NCBI RefSeq assembly: GCF_007655305.1
Contig: NZ_VLOG01000052.1
Span: 1-64,000 of the forward strand
Reading direction: 5' to 3'
From: Algoriphagus algorifonticola
GTDB taxonomy: Bacteria; Bacteroidota; Bacteroidia; Cytophagales; Cyclobacteriaceae
Length of the DNA stretch: 64,000 nt
The notes beneath the pieces are model-generated. The model was not told where the DNA came from. It saw nothing but the letters and a program-made list of their open reading frames with translations, and did no database searches. Positions within the stretch are counted from its first letter, which is position 1, and the number at the start of each line of letters is the position of its first letter. Below, one piece after another: positions 55,142 through 63,359 of the stretch. The position numbers and the translations under genes were made by a program.

Positions 55142-56842
55142 TTATCCACCGTCTTCTGATGGGTTGTCCACAGGTTTTTTCTGACTGATTCCAGTAGTTT
55201 TTGAAGGTTCAATGATGATTCCATCATTAGTCCATCCACCTCTGATGATGATATCCGTACTTGAATTTTCTGGATTTCTAAAATAGAAAATTCTTTCAGC
55301 CTGTCTGTTTTCAAAGAAGTTTCCTGGATCCCACCTTCCATTTCCATTTCTATCTTCTATGACTCTTATCTTATAAGTTCCTGCTTCTATCCGTTCAAAA
55401 CGGAAATTATTGGTGTCTATAAGCTTCTTTTCTGCCTTTAATTCATCCTTGTTATCAATCAACTGTACCACAAATGGTGGTTCTGCATTATTAATTCTGC
55501 CGGCCAGTAAGTCTGCTAAAGTTTCTGGTCTGATTTTTCGATAATTAGCTTTTAATTCTTTTAGATTATACTGAAGCTGTATATCCTGAAAAGTAGAATC
55601 TGCAACTGTCAGAGTAACAACATCGGATTGTGTGCTGTCTGGAATGGATACCTTTAATCTGAGAACATTTCTCATACTTGAATCCTCAAAATAGTACATC
55701 TCTGGTCCTATTTTGATACTTCTCGCTGAGTCTAGTGGGATATAAAGAGAATCTGTGTGGATCTTTGTTATTGGCTTATTAAAGCTTAGAATGGCCTCCA
55801 TAGTGCCAGTGAAATTTTTGCCCGAATTAGCTTTTACAGTTAATTCCTCTGGTTTTCTTTCATTGACTGGAAATTTGGCATAGATCAGCGTATCAATTTG
55901 ATATCCTACAGAATCAATCAAATTAACCTTAAATGCTAAGCTATCAGGAATGCTTTTATCTGAAAATAAGCGAATCCTTTTGTCTTCTTTAGTGTAAAAT
56001 ATGCTCTTTCCCAGACTCTCATTTTCAAGCTTGATGTCTACCGCATTTTTATTGAGGATCAAATCATAGCTTCCATTAGTAAAAGATGATCTGAGTAATC
56101 TAATAGGTGTTAAATCCGCTTGAGATAGATTGAATATGGCTCCTTCAATATTTTCTTCAATGGTGATTGTGTCTTTTAAAAAATCGTGAGCCTCAGATTT
56201 GAATTCTGCCTTTAAACTGTTGTTAGCATCATTCCAAGCATAGGCTCTGTAATTTCCATTCTTGATATTGCTTATTTTGAATTGGCCTGTACTGTCTACT
56301 TGCGATATATAATAAGGTGCTGCAGCAAATAAATCTGTTGTGTCATTTTCTGGATATAAGCCTACCAATACGTTTTTGAAATCCGTCTGTTTATCTGGGA
56401 AATAGAAATTAACCTGACCACTCAATTCCAGGCTATCTATACTTGAACCTGTTGAAAAGACAATTTTTAGATTTTCTGCAGGATTTCCCTCTGATAAGTC
56501 CTGAACTGATTTTTGAAAATTGAATACGTAGGTAGTGTTATCTTCTAATTCCTGATTAAGTTCTATTGTGACAGTATTTTTTAAAGCGGTAGTTACCACC
56601 TCATCCTTTTTTACTCTTGGAGTAATGATGATATTTTTATTGGGGTTATCTAGTTTGATATATTCATCAAATACTAAGACTATCTCTTCGGGTTTGATAT
56701 TTATTGATTGGTCTTTAGGATTTGCCTCCAATAATTTTGGTGGGTCTTCATCTCTAGGTCCTCCCTGAGGTGTACTTTGTTTTGCGCATTGAGTGAATAA
56801 TGCAACAGAAAAAACTAATAGAAAGGTGTATTTTATCTTCAC
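55142..56842 (-). CDS. Lipoprotein with Ig-like (Big_5) domain
   Basis: A 566-residue secreted lipoprotein. The start is a GTG overlapping the stop of the methyltransferase (GTGA); the signal FLLVFSVALFTQCAKQ follows. The N-terminal domain from about residue 30 (DEDPPKLLEANPKDQSINIKPEEIVLVFDEYIKLDNPNKNIIITP) matches the bacterial Ig-like Big_5 domain of Bacteroidota lipoproteins. The rest is beta-rich with a carboxypeptidase-regulatory-like segment (GQFKISNIKNGNYRAYAWNDANN) and a C-terminal RNGNGRWDPGNFFENRQAERI. The role is unknown, plausibly surface associated. Its 3' end lies in the DnaA-box-bearing region. Confidence 0.8.
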   Translation of the reverse strand: MKIKYTFLLVFSVALFTQCAKQSTPQGGPRDEDPPKLLEANPKDQSINIKPEEIVLVFDEYIKLDNPNKNIIITPRVKKDEVVTTALKNTVTIELNQELEDNTTYVFNFQKSVQDLSEGNPAENLKIVFSTGSSIDSLELSGQVNFYFPDKQTDFKNVLVGLYPENDTTDLFAAAPYYISQVDSTGQFKISNIKNGNYRAYAWNDANNSLKAEFKSEAHDFLKDTITIEENIEGAIFNLSQADLTPIRLLRSSFTNGSYDLILNKNAVDIKLENESLGKSIFYTKEDKRIRLFSDKSIPDSLAFKVNLIDSVGYQIDTLIYAKFPVNERKPEELTVKANSGKNFTGTMEAILSFNKPITKIHTDSLYIPLDSARSIKIGPEMYYFEDSSMRNVLRLKVSIPDSTQSDVVTLTVADSTFQDIQLQYNLKELKANYRKIRPETLADLLAGRINNAEPPFVVQLIDNKDELKAEKKLIDTNNFRFERIEAGTYKIRVIEDRNGNGRWDPGNFFENRQAERIFYFRNPENSSTDIIIRGGWTNDGIIIEPSKTTGISQKKPVDNPSEDGG

Positions 56843-57744
56843 TTTTTCTGAAGGATATATAGGTTGCTTGAATAATTACCGGTCTTTCTTCCTGATTGAT
56901 TTGATTTTAATCCTGTCCAAAATGACTTGCTGTAATTGCTTAGTATATTGGAATTTGGGTTCTGATATTTTTCTGATAAAAGCGACACATAATAACTGTC
57001 GAATATCATGGGCTTTTTTTCCTTGATACTTAAATCAAATTCTTCTGCCAGATAATTTATAGACTTTTCATTGAAATGATAAAGATGTCTAGGCACATCC
57101 CAACCTGCCCAGAATTTTCCATATCGATTTGCATCTTCACTTTCAAAATTTGGGATTGCTAAAATAATATAACCATCTGATTTTAAATGACTTAATACCT
57201 TTTTGAACCCTTTTCTTAAAGAATGAATATGTTCTAATACGTGGAATAGCGTAATAATATCAAACTCTTTCTTTAGATCTAAATCAATAAGATTTTTATG
57301 GACTTTTTGTTGCAGATTTTCTTTTGCCAGCTTCCTGGCATTTTTATTTGGCTCTAAGCCTTCTACATTCCATCCGTTCTTTTTGGTATAAGCTAAAAAC
57401 TCTCCAGTTCCACAGCCTATATCCAAAATTGATTTCTCTGTTTTTAATGATTCTATCAACTTGAATTTTTTCTTGATAGAATATTTTCTGACTTTAGAAT
57501 AGATCAGAGCTGTTAAAGATTTGCTCTTAGTAGAATGGGAGTAATATTCTGGAAAGTCATAATAAGGAGCTATCGCTTTTTCTGTTGGTCTAGGATTGGT
57601 AAATACCAACTGACATTTCGTGCATTTACACAAAATGAATCTCTCCTTACTTACAGCGAAATCCGGGATCTCGGTGTAATTAAGAAAAAGCCCACTCTTA
57701 CAAAGCGGGCATTTTGTTAATCTTTCTACAGGTTTATCTTCCAA
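56839..57744 (-). CDS. Class I SAM-dependent methyltransferase with N-terminal zinc ribbon
   Basis: A 301-residue methyltransferase with an N-terminal zinc ribbon (Cys12, Cys15, and Cys41/Cys44). Motif I is SILDIGCGTGEFLAYTKKNG near residue 105, and DIITLFHVLEHIHSL is the methyltransferase 11/23 acidic loop. The start is TTG at 57744, overlapping the mnmG stop by 11 bp; no nearer ATG exists. It likely modifies a lipid-linked sugar or another small molecule, substrate unknown. It has the same layout as the last gene of the polysaccharide operon. Confidence 0.78.
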   Translation of the reverse strand: MEDKPVERLTKCPLCKSGLFLNYTEIPDFAVSKERFILCKCTKCQLVFTNPRPTEKAIAPYYDFPEYYSHSTKSKSLTALIYSKVRKYSIKKKFKLIESLKTEKSILDIGCGTGEFLAYTKKNGWNVEGLEPNKNARKLAKENLQQKVHKNLIDLDLKKEFDIITLFHVLEHIHSLRKGFKKVLSHLKSDGYIILAIPNFESEDANRYGKFWAGWDVPRHLYHFNEKSINYLAEEFDLSIKEKKPMIFDSYYVSLLSEKYQNPNSNILSNYSKSFWTGLKSNQSGRKTGNYSSNLYILQKK

Positions 57745-59602
57745 GGTAAACAGTCAATATGGATAGGTCAGCTGGTGATACCCCACTTATTCGGGAAGCT
57801 TGACCCAATGTTTCTGGTCTAATTTTATTCAATTTTTGTTTTCCTTCAGCAGATAAAGCAGGGATAGCTAAATAATCAAATCTCTGAGGGATTCTAAAGT
57901 TTTCCATATTAGAAAGCTTCTCCACCATTTGCTGTTCTTTTTCTATATAGCTATCGTATTTGATTTGAATTTCTGCTTGCTCTAATACTTCGGTTGGATA
58001 TTTTGATAAATAAGTAGCCAATTCTTTATCCAGCTTCTTCAAATCACTGATCCCGATTTGAGGCCTTTTTAGAAGTTTTTCAGCACTGATTTTTTCCTTG
58101 ATAGCAGCTGTATCAATAGCTTCCAGCCCCTCATTTGTTGTTTCGTCAGGAAGTAGCTTTTTCTGCTTCAAATCATTGATCAATTTTGCAGTTTGCTCTT
58201 TTTTATCCTGCATCTTATCAAATCTTTTTTGATCAGCTAAACCGATAGAATAACCCAACTCTGTTAATCTCAAATCAGCATTATCCTGTCTAAGCAATAA
58301 TCGGAATTCAGCTCTGGAAGTGAACATTCTATAAGGCTCCTCTGTACCTTTATTGATTAGATCATCTATGAGTACTCCTATGTATGCATCTGATCTTTTC
58401 AATATAAATGGATCTTTTTCCTGAGTTTTCAGTGCTGCATTGATTCCTGCAATTAGACCCTGAGATGCCGCTTCTTCATATCCAGTTGTACCATTGATCT
58501 GACCTGCAAAGAATAGGTTTTCTACTAATTGTGTTTCAAGTGTGATCTTGAGTTGAGTTGGTGGGAAGAAGTCGTATTCTATGGCATATCCTGGTCGAAA
58601 CATTTTTGCATTTTCAAAGCCTGGAATTTGCCTCATGGCTTTCTGCTGAACATCTTCCGGTAGAGAAGTAGAAAAACCGTTTACGTAGATTTCTACAGTG
58701 TTCCATCCTTCTGGTTCAACAAAAATTTGGTGCCTTTCTCTTTCAGCGAAGCGGTTGATTTTATCTTCAATTGATGGACAATAGCGCGGACCCAAGCCTT
58801 GAATTCGGCCATTAAACATAGGAGATCTGTCAAAACCAGTTTCCAGTGTTTGGTGTACATCCTTATTGGTGTAAGTAATCCAACATGACCTTTGTTCTTT
58901 TAAGGGACTTGTTTCATCAGAATAAGAGAATTTTTCAGGGTTCTCATCTCCGTGTTGAACTTCCATTTTGGAATAATCGAGGCTTCTACCATCTACTCTT
59001 GGAGGAGTTCCGGTTTTCATTCTTCCTGCCTCGAATCCCAAGCTCACCAATTGTTCTGTAATTCCTTTAGCTGCTGCTTCTCCGGTTCTGCCTCCTCCAA
59101 ACTGTTTCTCTCCTATATGAATGATCCCATTTAGGAATGTTCCATTGGTTAGGACTACAGTTTCTGATTCTATTTCTAAACCTATTCCAGTTTTAACACC
59201 TACTACTCTATTGTCTTTGACAATGATTCCAGTAATCATTTCTTGCCAAAAGTCCACATTGGGTGTTGCTTCTAAGGCCAATCTCCATTCCTCAGCAAAT
59301 CTCATTCTGTCATTTTGAGACCTTGGAGACCACATGGCAGGCCCTTTTGATCTGTTGAGCATACGAAACTGTATCATGGATTTATCTGATATGATTCCAG
59401 ACATTCCTCCTAGAGCATCAATCTCCCGTACAATTTGCCCTTTAGCCACTCCTCCCATAGCAGGATTACAAGACATCTGAGCAATGGTATTCATATTCAT
59501 GGTACACAATAATACCTTAGAACCCATCTTTGCCGCGGCATGTGCTGCTTCACATCCGGCATGTCCTGCTCCTACTACTATGACATCATATTTTTGAAAC
59601 AT
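57734..59602 (-). CDS. mnmG: tRNA uridine-5-carboxymethylaminomethyl(34) synthesis enzyme MnmG
   Basis: A 622-residue FAD protein (formerly GidA) that with MnmE makes the cmnm5 modification on wobble U34 of some tRNAs. It has the family's FAD motif DVIVVGAGHAGCEAAHAAAKMGSKVLLCT, CNPAMGGVAKGQIVREIDALGG, and the RMKTGTPPRVDGRSLDYS segment. Length is standard. mnmG is often near the replication origin, which fits the nearby parS sites and DnaA-box cluster. It is upstream of a methyltransferase with which it overlaps. Confidence 0.96.
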   Translation of the reverse strand: MFQKYDVIVVGAGHAGCEAAHAAAKMGSKVLLCTMNMNTIAQMSCNPAMGGVAKGQIVREIDALGGMSGIISDKSMIQFRMLNRSKGPAMWSPRSQNDRMRFAEEWRLALEATPNVDFWQEMITGIIVKDNRVVGVKTGIGLEIESETVVLTNGTFLNGIIHIGEKQFGGGRTGEAAAKGITEQLVSLGFEAGRMKTGTPPRVDGRSLDYSKMEVQHGDENPEKFSYSDETSPLKEQRSCWITYTNKDVHQTLETGFDRSPMFNGRIQGLGPRYCPSIEDKINRFAERERHQIFVEPEGWNTVEIYVNGFSTSLPEDVQQKAMRQIPGFENAKMFRPGYAIEYDFFPPTQLKITLETQLVENLFFAGQINGTTGYEEAASQGLIAGINAALKTQEKDPFILKRSDAYIGVLIDDLINKGTEEPYRMFTSRAEFRLLLRQDNADLRLTELGYSIGLADQKRFDKMQDKKEQTAKLINDLKQKKLLPDETTNEGLEAIDTAAIKEKISAEKLLKRPQIGISDLKKLDKELATYLSKYPTEVLEQAEIQIKYDSYIEKEQQMVEKLSNMENFRIPQRFDYLAIPALSAEGKQKLNKIRPETLGQASRISGVSPADLSILTVYLGR

Positions 59603-59618
59603 GATAATTTTCCTTTAC

Positions 59619-59634
59619 TGTTTCACGTGGAACA
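59619..59634. promoter_or_regulatory. parS-type centromere site 1
   Basis: TGTTTCACGTGGAACA equals the reverse of the Bacillus parS consensus TGTTCCACGTGAAACA, in the gap between mnmG and ybeY. Confidence 0.8.
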
Positions 59635-59664
59635 CTTACAGATTAAGTAAGTAATTTGGTTTAC

Positions 59665-59680
59665 TGTTCCACGTGGAACA
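59665..59680. promoter_or_regulatory. parS-type centromere site 2
   Basis: TGTTCCACGTGGAACA is a perfect 16-bp palindrome that differs from site 1 by one base. It is exactly 46 bp downstream, within a repeated TTTACTGTT context. Confidence 0.75.
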
Positions 59681-60106
59681 CTATGATTTTTTATATAATT
59701 CAATAGCGAACTCTTCCTTGGTTCTCATGAGTTCTGCTTCTTCTTTTTTCTTGTCTTTGTATCCAATCAAATGAAATAAACCGTGACTTATCACCCGGCT
59801 TAATTCATCTTCCTCTTGGACTAGATGTTTGGATGCATTTTCCTGAACCCTATCAATACTGATGAAAATGTCTCCTTCGATAAGTCCATCTTCTTCTGAA
59901 TTGTCAAAGGTGATAATATCTGTATAAGTGTGGTGATTTAAATACTCCACATTGATTTGGTACAAATATTCATCTGAACAGAAAATATAATTGAGATCTG
60001 AAATTTGATAGGCTTCCGATTTGGCTATTTCCTTAAGCCATTGCTTTCTCTTGTTTTTCTGCTTGAGCTGAAAAGGGCTGTCTTCAGTAAAGAAATTAAT
60101 CGCCAT
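59681..60106 (-). CDS. ybeY: Endoribonuclease YbeY
   Basis: A 141-residue single-strand RNase for 16S rRNA 3'-end maturation and ribosome quality control. The ATG at 60106 is chosen: it lies just after the TAA of the rsbW-like gene (TAAcATG) and gives the usual short N-terminus, while a longer frame starts at 60154. The zinc motif is ISHGLFHLIGYKDKK, where the third ligand position reads KDK instead of DH, as I recall in other Bacteroidota. The YNVEYLNHHTYTDIITFD segment is typical. It lies next to the parS sites. Confidence 0.9.
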   Translation of the reverse strand: MAINFFTEDSPFQLKQKNKRKQWLKEIAKSEAYQISDLNYIFCSDEYLYQINVEYLNHHTYTDIITFDNSEEDGLIEGDIFISIDRVQENASKHLVQEEDELSRVISHGLFHLIGYKDKKKEEAELMRTKEEFAIELYKKS

Positions 60107-60107
60107 G

Positions 60108-60509
60108 TTAATCCATGTAAAAGGAAAGGATTGTTTTCTTTCCGTTTTCTTCAAACTTTACCTCATCAGTCAAATGTCGAATCAAGAAGATTCCTCTGCC
60201 TCCTGGTTTGGCGATATTTTCCGGGGAAGTAGGATCAGGTAATTGTTCCAAATCAAAACCCTCTCCTTCATCTTCGATGATGAATTGCAGTTGATCCTCT
60301 TCTGCTTTCAATTCCAGATGAACCAGCTTGTTCTTGTTACTTTGGTTTCCGTGAATGATAGCATTACTGATACATTCTGTGACAGAAATCATAATATTCC
60401 CATAGATATCATCATTGATTTCAAACTTCTCGCGAGCATTGTCAATGAAGCTCTCAATGATTTTTATGTTCTCAATCAGTGATGGTATTGAAATTTTTAT
60501 AGAATTCAT
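60108..60509 (-). CDS. Anti-sigma-factor-type histidine-kinase-like ATPase (RsbW family)
   Basis: A 133-residue HATPase_c_2 domain protein. The N-box reads CISNAIIHGNQSNKNKLVHLEL, and the G box IIEDEGEGFD...GGRGIFLIRHLTDEV binds ATP. Such proteins bind sigma factors or anti-sigma antagonists and phosphorylate them, but no sigma factor or STAS-domain antagonist gene is adjacent, so its partner is unknown. Kinase activity on an antagonist is assumed from the family. It precedes ybeY with a one-base spacing and lies 35 bp downstream of xth. Confidence 0.82.
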   Translation of the reverse strand: MNSIKISIPSLIENIKIIESFIDNAREKFEINDDIYGNIMISVTECISNAIIHGNQSNKNKLVHLELKAEEDQLQFIIEDEGEGFDLEQLPDPTSPENIAKPGGRGIFLIRHLTDEVKFEENGKKTILSFYMD

Positions 60510-60544
60510 TCCTTTTATATGCTATGGGTAATATTTATTTGCGT

Positions 60545-61309
60545 TTAATCTTCAATTTCTAAAACAATCGGACAATGATCCGAATGCACCACATTTGGCA
60601 AAATTACTGAGCTTTTTAATTTGTTCTGCATTTCCGCAGTAGCCATATGATAATCTATACGCCATCCCAGATTTTTTGATCGTGCATTTGCCCGATAACT
60701 CCACCAAGTGTATTGATGAGGGTCTGGATTAAAGTGTCTGAAACTATCCACAAATCCTGATTCGGTGAATTTATCCATCCAGGCTCTTTCTTCTGGCAAG
60801 AATCCTGAAGAGTTTTTATTTGACACAGGATTATGAATATCTATGGCCTTGTGACAAATATTATAATCTCCGCTTAAAATCAAATTAGGATGCTCTTTTC
60901 TCAAATCTTGCATATATCCATAGATATCATCCAAGAACTCATATTTGAAGTCTTGTCGAATATCTCCAGTGGTTCCTGAAGGAAAATACGCAGATAAAAA
61001 GGAGAAATTATCAAATACTGCTTGAATCAATCTTCCTTCATCATCGTATTTGTCCAAACCCATTCCCATTTTGATTGATTTGGGTTTGATTTTGGTAAAT
61101 ATGGCTACTCCGGAATATCCCTTTTTGACAGCAGGAAACCAATGTAACTCATATCCTAAGTCAGTAAATATACTTGGTTCAATTTGGGAAATATCTGCTT
61201 TAAGTTCTTGAATTCCAATGATATCTGGGTTTTCAGTCTTCAACCAATCCACAAATCCTTTGTTGATGGCAGCCCTGATTCCATTTACATTGTATGAAAT
61301 AATTTTCAT
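60545..61309 (-). CDS. xth: Exodeoxyribonuclease III
   Basis: A 254-residue AP endonuclease/exonuclease of the EEP superfamily. The motifs MKIISYNVNGIRAAINKGFVDWLKTENPDIIGIQELKA, LSGDYNICHKAID, and SDHCPIVLEI carry the metal-binding Glu, Asp and catalytic His. It should cut abasic sites in base-excision repair, complementing nth at 16433-17104. The stop of the upstream 120-residue protein lies 2 bp before its start. Confidence 0.95.
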   Translation of the reverse strand: MKIISYNVNGIRAAINKGFVDWLKTENPDIIGIQELKADISQIEPSIFTDLGYELHWFPAVKKGYSGVAIFTKIKPKSIKMGMGLDKYDDEGRLIQAVFDNFSFLSAYFPSGTTGDIRQDFKYEFLDDIYGYMQDLRKEHPNLILSGDYNICHKAIDIHNPVSNKNSSGFLPEERAWMDKFTESGFVDSFRHFNPDPHQYTWWSYRANARSKNLGWRIDYHMATAEMQNKLKSSVILPNVVHSDHCPIVLEIED

Positions 61310-61311
61310 GC

Positions 61312-61674
61312 TTAATCAATCTCTATTTGGTACTCTTTTTCAAAATATTCCAAAACCTGAATCTTCAGGAGCTTTTCCTGCTCCAATAAATCGAAGTGAG
61401 GAAGTTCTTTTATTAGTTTCCAATGAGGCCAGCCTTCTTGATCTACAAAATCCAATTCGTAAAATCCTGCTAGACTTAAGACCTTGCAAACAGCAATATG
61501 CATCAAATCCTGCTTTTGCTCCTTTGAAAATGTCTTGGCCCCTTTTCCTAGTTCCTGAACACCTATTAGAAATAAAACTCCATTGAGATCTTTGGGTTTT
61601 TTCCCAATAGTATCTTCCAGCCCAACCAATAGTTTGGACCATTTTCTCTCCAGGTCTAGATCTTTTTTAAACAC
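61312..61674 (-). CDS. Hypothetical protein, conserved-looking (120 aa)
   Basis: A 120-residue soluble protein starting with GTG (FKKDLDLERKWSKLLVGLEDTIGKKPKDLNGVLFLIGVQELGKG). No domain is recognised. It is predicted to be alpha-helical with Leu-rich regions and no signal peptide or membrane segment. Its tight packing with xth, spaced only 2 bp, suggests a common transcript, but no role follows from that. Confidence 0.6.
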   Translation of the reverse strand: MFKKDLDLERKWSKLLVGLEDTIGKKPKDLNGVLFLIGVQELGKGAKTFSKEQKQDLMHIAVCKVLSLAGFYELDFVDQEGWPHWKLIKELPHFDLLEQEKLLKIQVLEYFEKEYQIEID

Positions 61675-61679
61675 TTATA

Positions 61680-62021
61680 TTATTGATTTTCAAGTTCTTC
61701 CCAATATTCGGTCGCCCTTCTTAAATGAGGAATGACGATGCTGCCACCTATTAATGTTGCGATGGAGAATACTTCAAATATTTCTTTGGAATTGAGCCCA
61801 GCTTCGTGGCATTTTCCCAAATGATATTTGATACAATCGTCGCATCTCAAAACCATGGAGCAGGCTAGACCGATCATTTCTTTCGTTTTGATATCCAAAG
61901 CACCTTCTGCATAAGCATTGGTGTCAAGATTGAAAAATCGCTTGATCACTTTATTGTCCGCGGCCATGATTTTATCATTCATGCGGGCTCTGTAATCGTT
62001 GAATTCCTCTATAAGATTCAT
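61680..62021 (-). CDS. Carboxymuconolactone decarboxylase family (AhpD-like) protein
   Basis: A 113-residue all-helical AhpD-fold protein. The CxxC redox motif with downstream His reads SMVLRCDDCIKYHLGKCHEAG, the hallmark of peroxidase-associated members. It likely acts as a thiol reductant or in defence against peroxide; ahpC is not in the window. It begins the minus-strand block that runs to the Ig-like lipoprotein gene. Confidence 0.88.
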   Translation of the reverse strand: MNLIEEFNDYRARMNDKIMAADNKVIKRFFNLDTNAYAEGALDIKTKEMIGLACSMVLRCDDCIKYHLGKCHEAGLNSKEIFEVFSIATLIGGSIVIPHLRRATEYWEELENQ

Positions 62022-62094
62022 TAAATTAATGGTTTAGGATAAATCTGCCGCAAATATACAGCTATTCTGCAAGCAGTTTGAATAACAGCAACTA

Positions 62095-62799
62095 ATGCGT
62101 ATGCGTTTACTTTTTGTCAAAGATTTTTTGGATTTAATTTTTCCCCGCAATTGCGAGCTGTGCACAAGGGCTCTTTTCGACTACGAGTTTTGTCTTTGTA
62201 CGATTTGTGAAGGCAAACTTCCAATAACTAGCTATCATCTTCGGGCAACTGACAATGATTTGAAGGATAAATTGCAGGGGTTGACAAGGGTTTTAAGAGT
62301 TTTGGCCTTTTTGAAGTTTACAAAAAATGGTAAAAGTCAGCGCTTACTTCATCAGCTGAAATACAGAAATAAGCCTCAAGTCGGATATTATTTGGGTAAA
62401 AAGTATGGTCAACTACTGTTAAAACAAGATTATTCAAAAAGCTGGGACTGCGTTGTTCCTGTACCCTTACACCGAATGAAACTGAAAAGAAGGGGATACA
62501 ATCAAAGTGAGGAATTTGCCAAAGGGCTTGCTGAAAGTCTGGGTATTCAAATGGAGAATATTTTAGAGAGAATAATAGCAACAGAAACCCAAACCAAAAA
62601 AAGCAGACTGGAAAGAATGGGAAATGTAGAGGAGGTTTTTCAATTAAAAAGCAATATTTCAGTTCAAAACAGAAACATCTTACTAGTGGACGATGTCATT
62701 ACTACCGGAGCAACTTTATGCTCCAGTGCAAATGTACTTTTGGCCAATGGGGCAAAAAACGTAGATTTAGCAACCATAGCCGCAGGAGGCAAAATTTAA
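62095..62799 (+). CDS. comF: ComF family protein
   Basis: A 234-residue phosphoribosyltransferase-like protein. The N-terminus holds a zinc-finger region (RNCELCTRALF, CLCTICEGKLP), and the PRPP-binding loop NILLVDDVITTGATL is intact. The mid-segment WDCVVPVPLHRMKLKRRGYNQSEEFAKGLA is typical of ComF/GntX proteins. In Bacillus and Haemophilus ComF is linked to DNA uptake or transformation; in Bacteroidota the role is not established. It ends just before the DinB-type gene. Confidence 0.9.
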   Translation: MRMRLLFVKDFLDLIFPRNCELCTRALFDYEFCLCTICEGKLPITSYHLRATDNDLKDKLQGLTRVLRVLAFLKFTKNGKSQRLLHQLKYRNKPQVGYYLGKKYGQLLLKQDYSKSWDCVVPVPLHRMKLKRRGYNQSEEFAKGLAESLGIQMENILERIIATETQTKKSRLERMGNVEEVFQLKSNISVQNRNILLVDDVITTGATLCSSANVLLANGAKNVDLATIAAGGKI

Positions 62800-62804
62800 A
62801 CCCT

Positions 62805-63347
62805 ATGATTGATATAGAGCATTTAAAGTACCCTATCGGAAAATTTCAGTTTGATCCTGAATCTGCCGAGGAAAATCTCAAAGAGGCGATCGAACAGATA
62901 AAATTACTGCCCGAGAACCTAAATAAGGCATTGAGAAATCTCAATGAATCTCAAATAAACACTCCCTACCGGCCTGGAGGTTGGACTGTTCGTCAAGTGG
63001 TCCATCATATTGCTGACAGTCACATGAATGCTCTTATCCGTTTCAAATTGGCTTTGACGGAAGATAACCCTACTATCAAACCTTATGATGAGGCTGCATG
63101 GGCCAAAATGTCTGATTATGATCTTGCAGTAAATCCTTCTTTGGATTTGATACGAATCATACATTTCAAATGGGTAGTACTTCTGGAAAAAATGGAGCTG
63201 AGCGATTTCCATAAAACCTATTATCACCCGGAAAATAAGAGGCAACAAAGCCTTTTGGAAGTTGCTTTGATGTACAGTTGGCACTCCCAACACCATCTCG
63301 CTCATATTCAGCACTTGGCCATTCGGGAGAACTGGGTTACAAAATAA
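62805..63347 (+). CDS. DinB/YfiT-like putative metal-dependent transferase
   Basis: A 180-residue DinB-superfamily protein close to YfiT/BstA (bacillithiol transferase). The start is ATG at 62805, just after comF ends; a longer in-frame start would lie inside comF. Metal-binding histidines are expected at RQVVHHIADSHMNALIRFKL and MYSWHSQHHLAHIQHLAIRENW. It probably conjugates a thiol or carries out a related detoxification step. Bacillithiol is known in some Bacteroidota, so this may be such a transferase. Confidence 0.82.
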   Translation: MIDIEHLKYPIGKFQFDPESAEENLKEAIEQIKLLPENLNKALRNLNESQINTPYRPGGWTVRQVVHHIADSHMNALIRFKLALTEDNPTIKPYDEAAWAKMSDYDLAVNPSLDLIRIIHFKWVVLLEKMELSDFHKTYYHPENKRQQSLLEVALMYSWHSQHHLAHIQHLAIRENWVTK

Positions 63348-63359
63348 TATTTTGCTATC

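Larger units (their letters stand above)
54610..55175. other. Putative chromosomal replication origin (oriC)
   Basis: A 530-bp gene-free region extending slightly into the next gene. DnaA-box-like nonamers (TTATCCACA, 7-8 of 9 matched) occur at 54766-54774, 54905-54913, 54916-54924, 54927-54935, 54981-54989 (reverse), 55021-55029 (reverse), 55142-55150 and 55164-55172; three of them are spaced exactly 11 bp. An AT-rich tract at 54785-54840, with TTATTAAGG in tandem at 54822-54839, is the candidate unwinding element. The 11-mer GCTGTGGAAAT occurs twice (54839, 55019). mnmG, often found beside oriC, and two parS sites lie about 4.5 kb to the right. dnaA is not in the window. Confidence 0.65.

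Noticed and set aside
62718..62804. A longer N-terminus for the YfiT-like gene.
   Set aside because: It would lie inside comF and its residues have no family likeness; ATG at 62805 is preferred.
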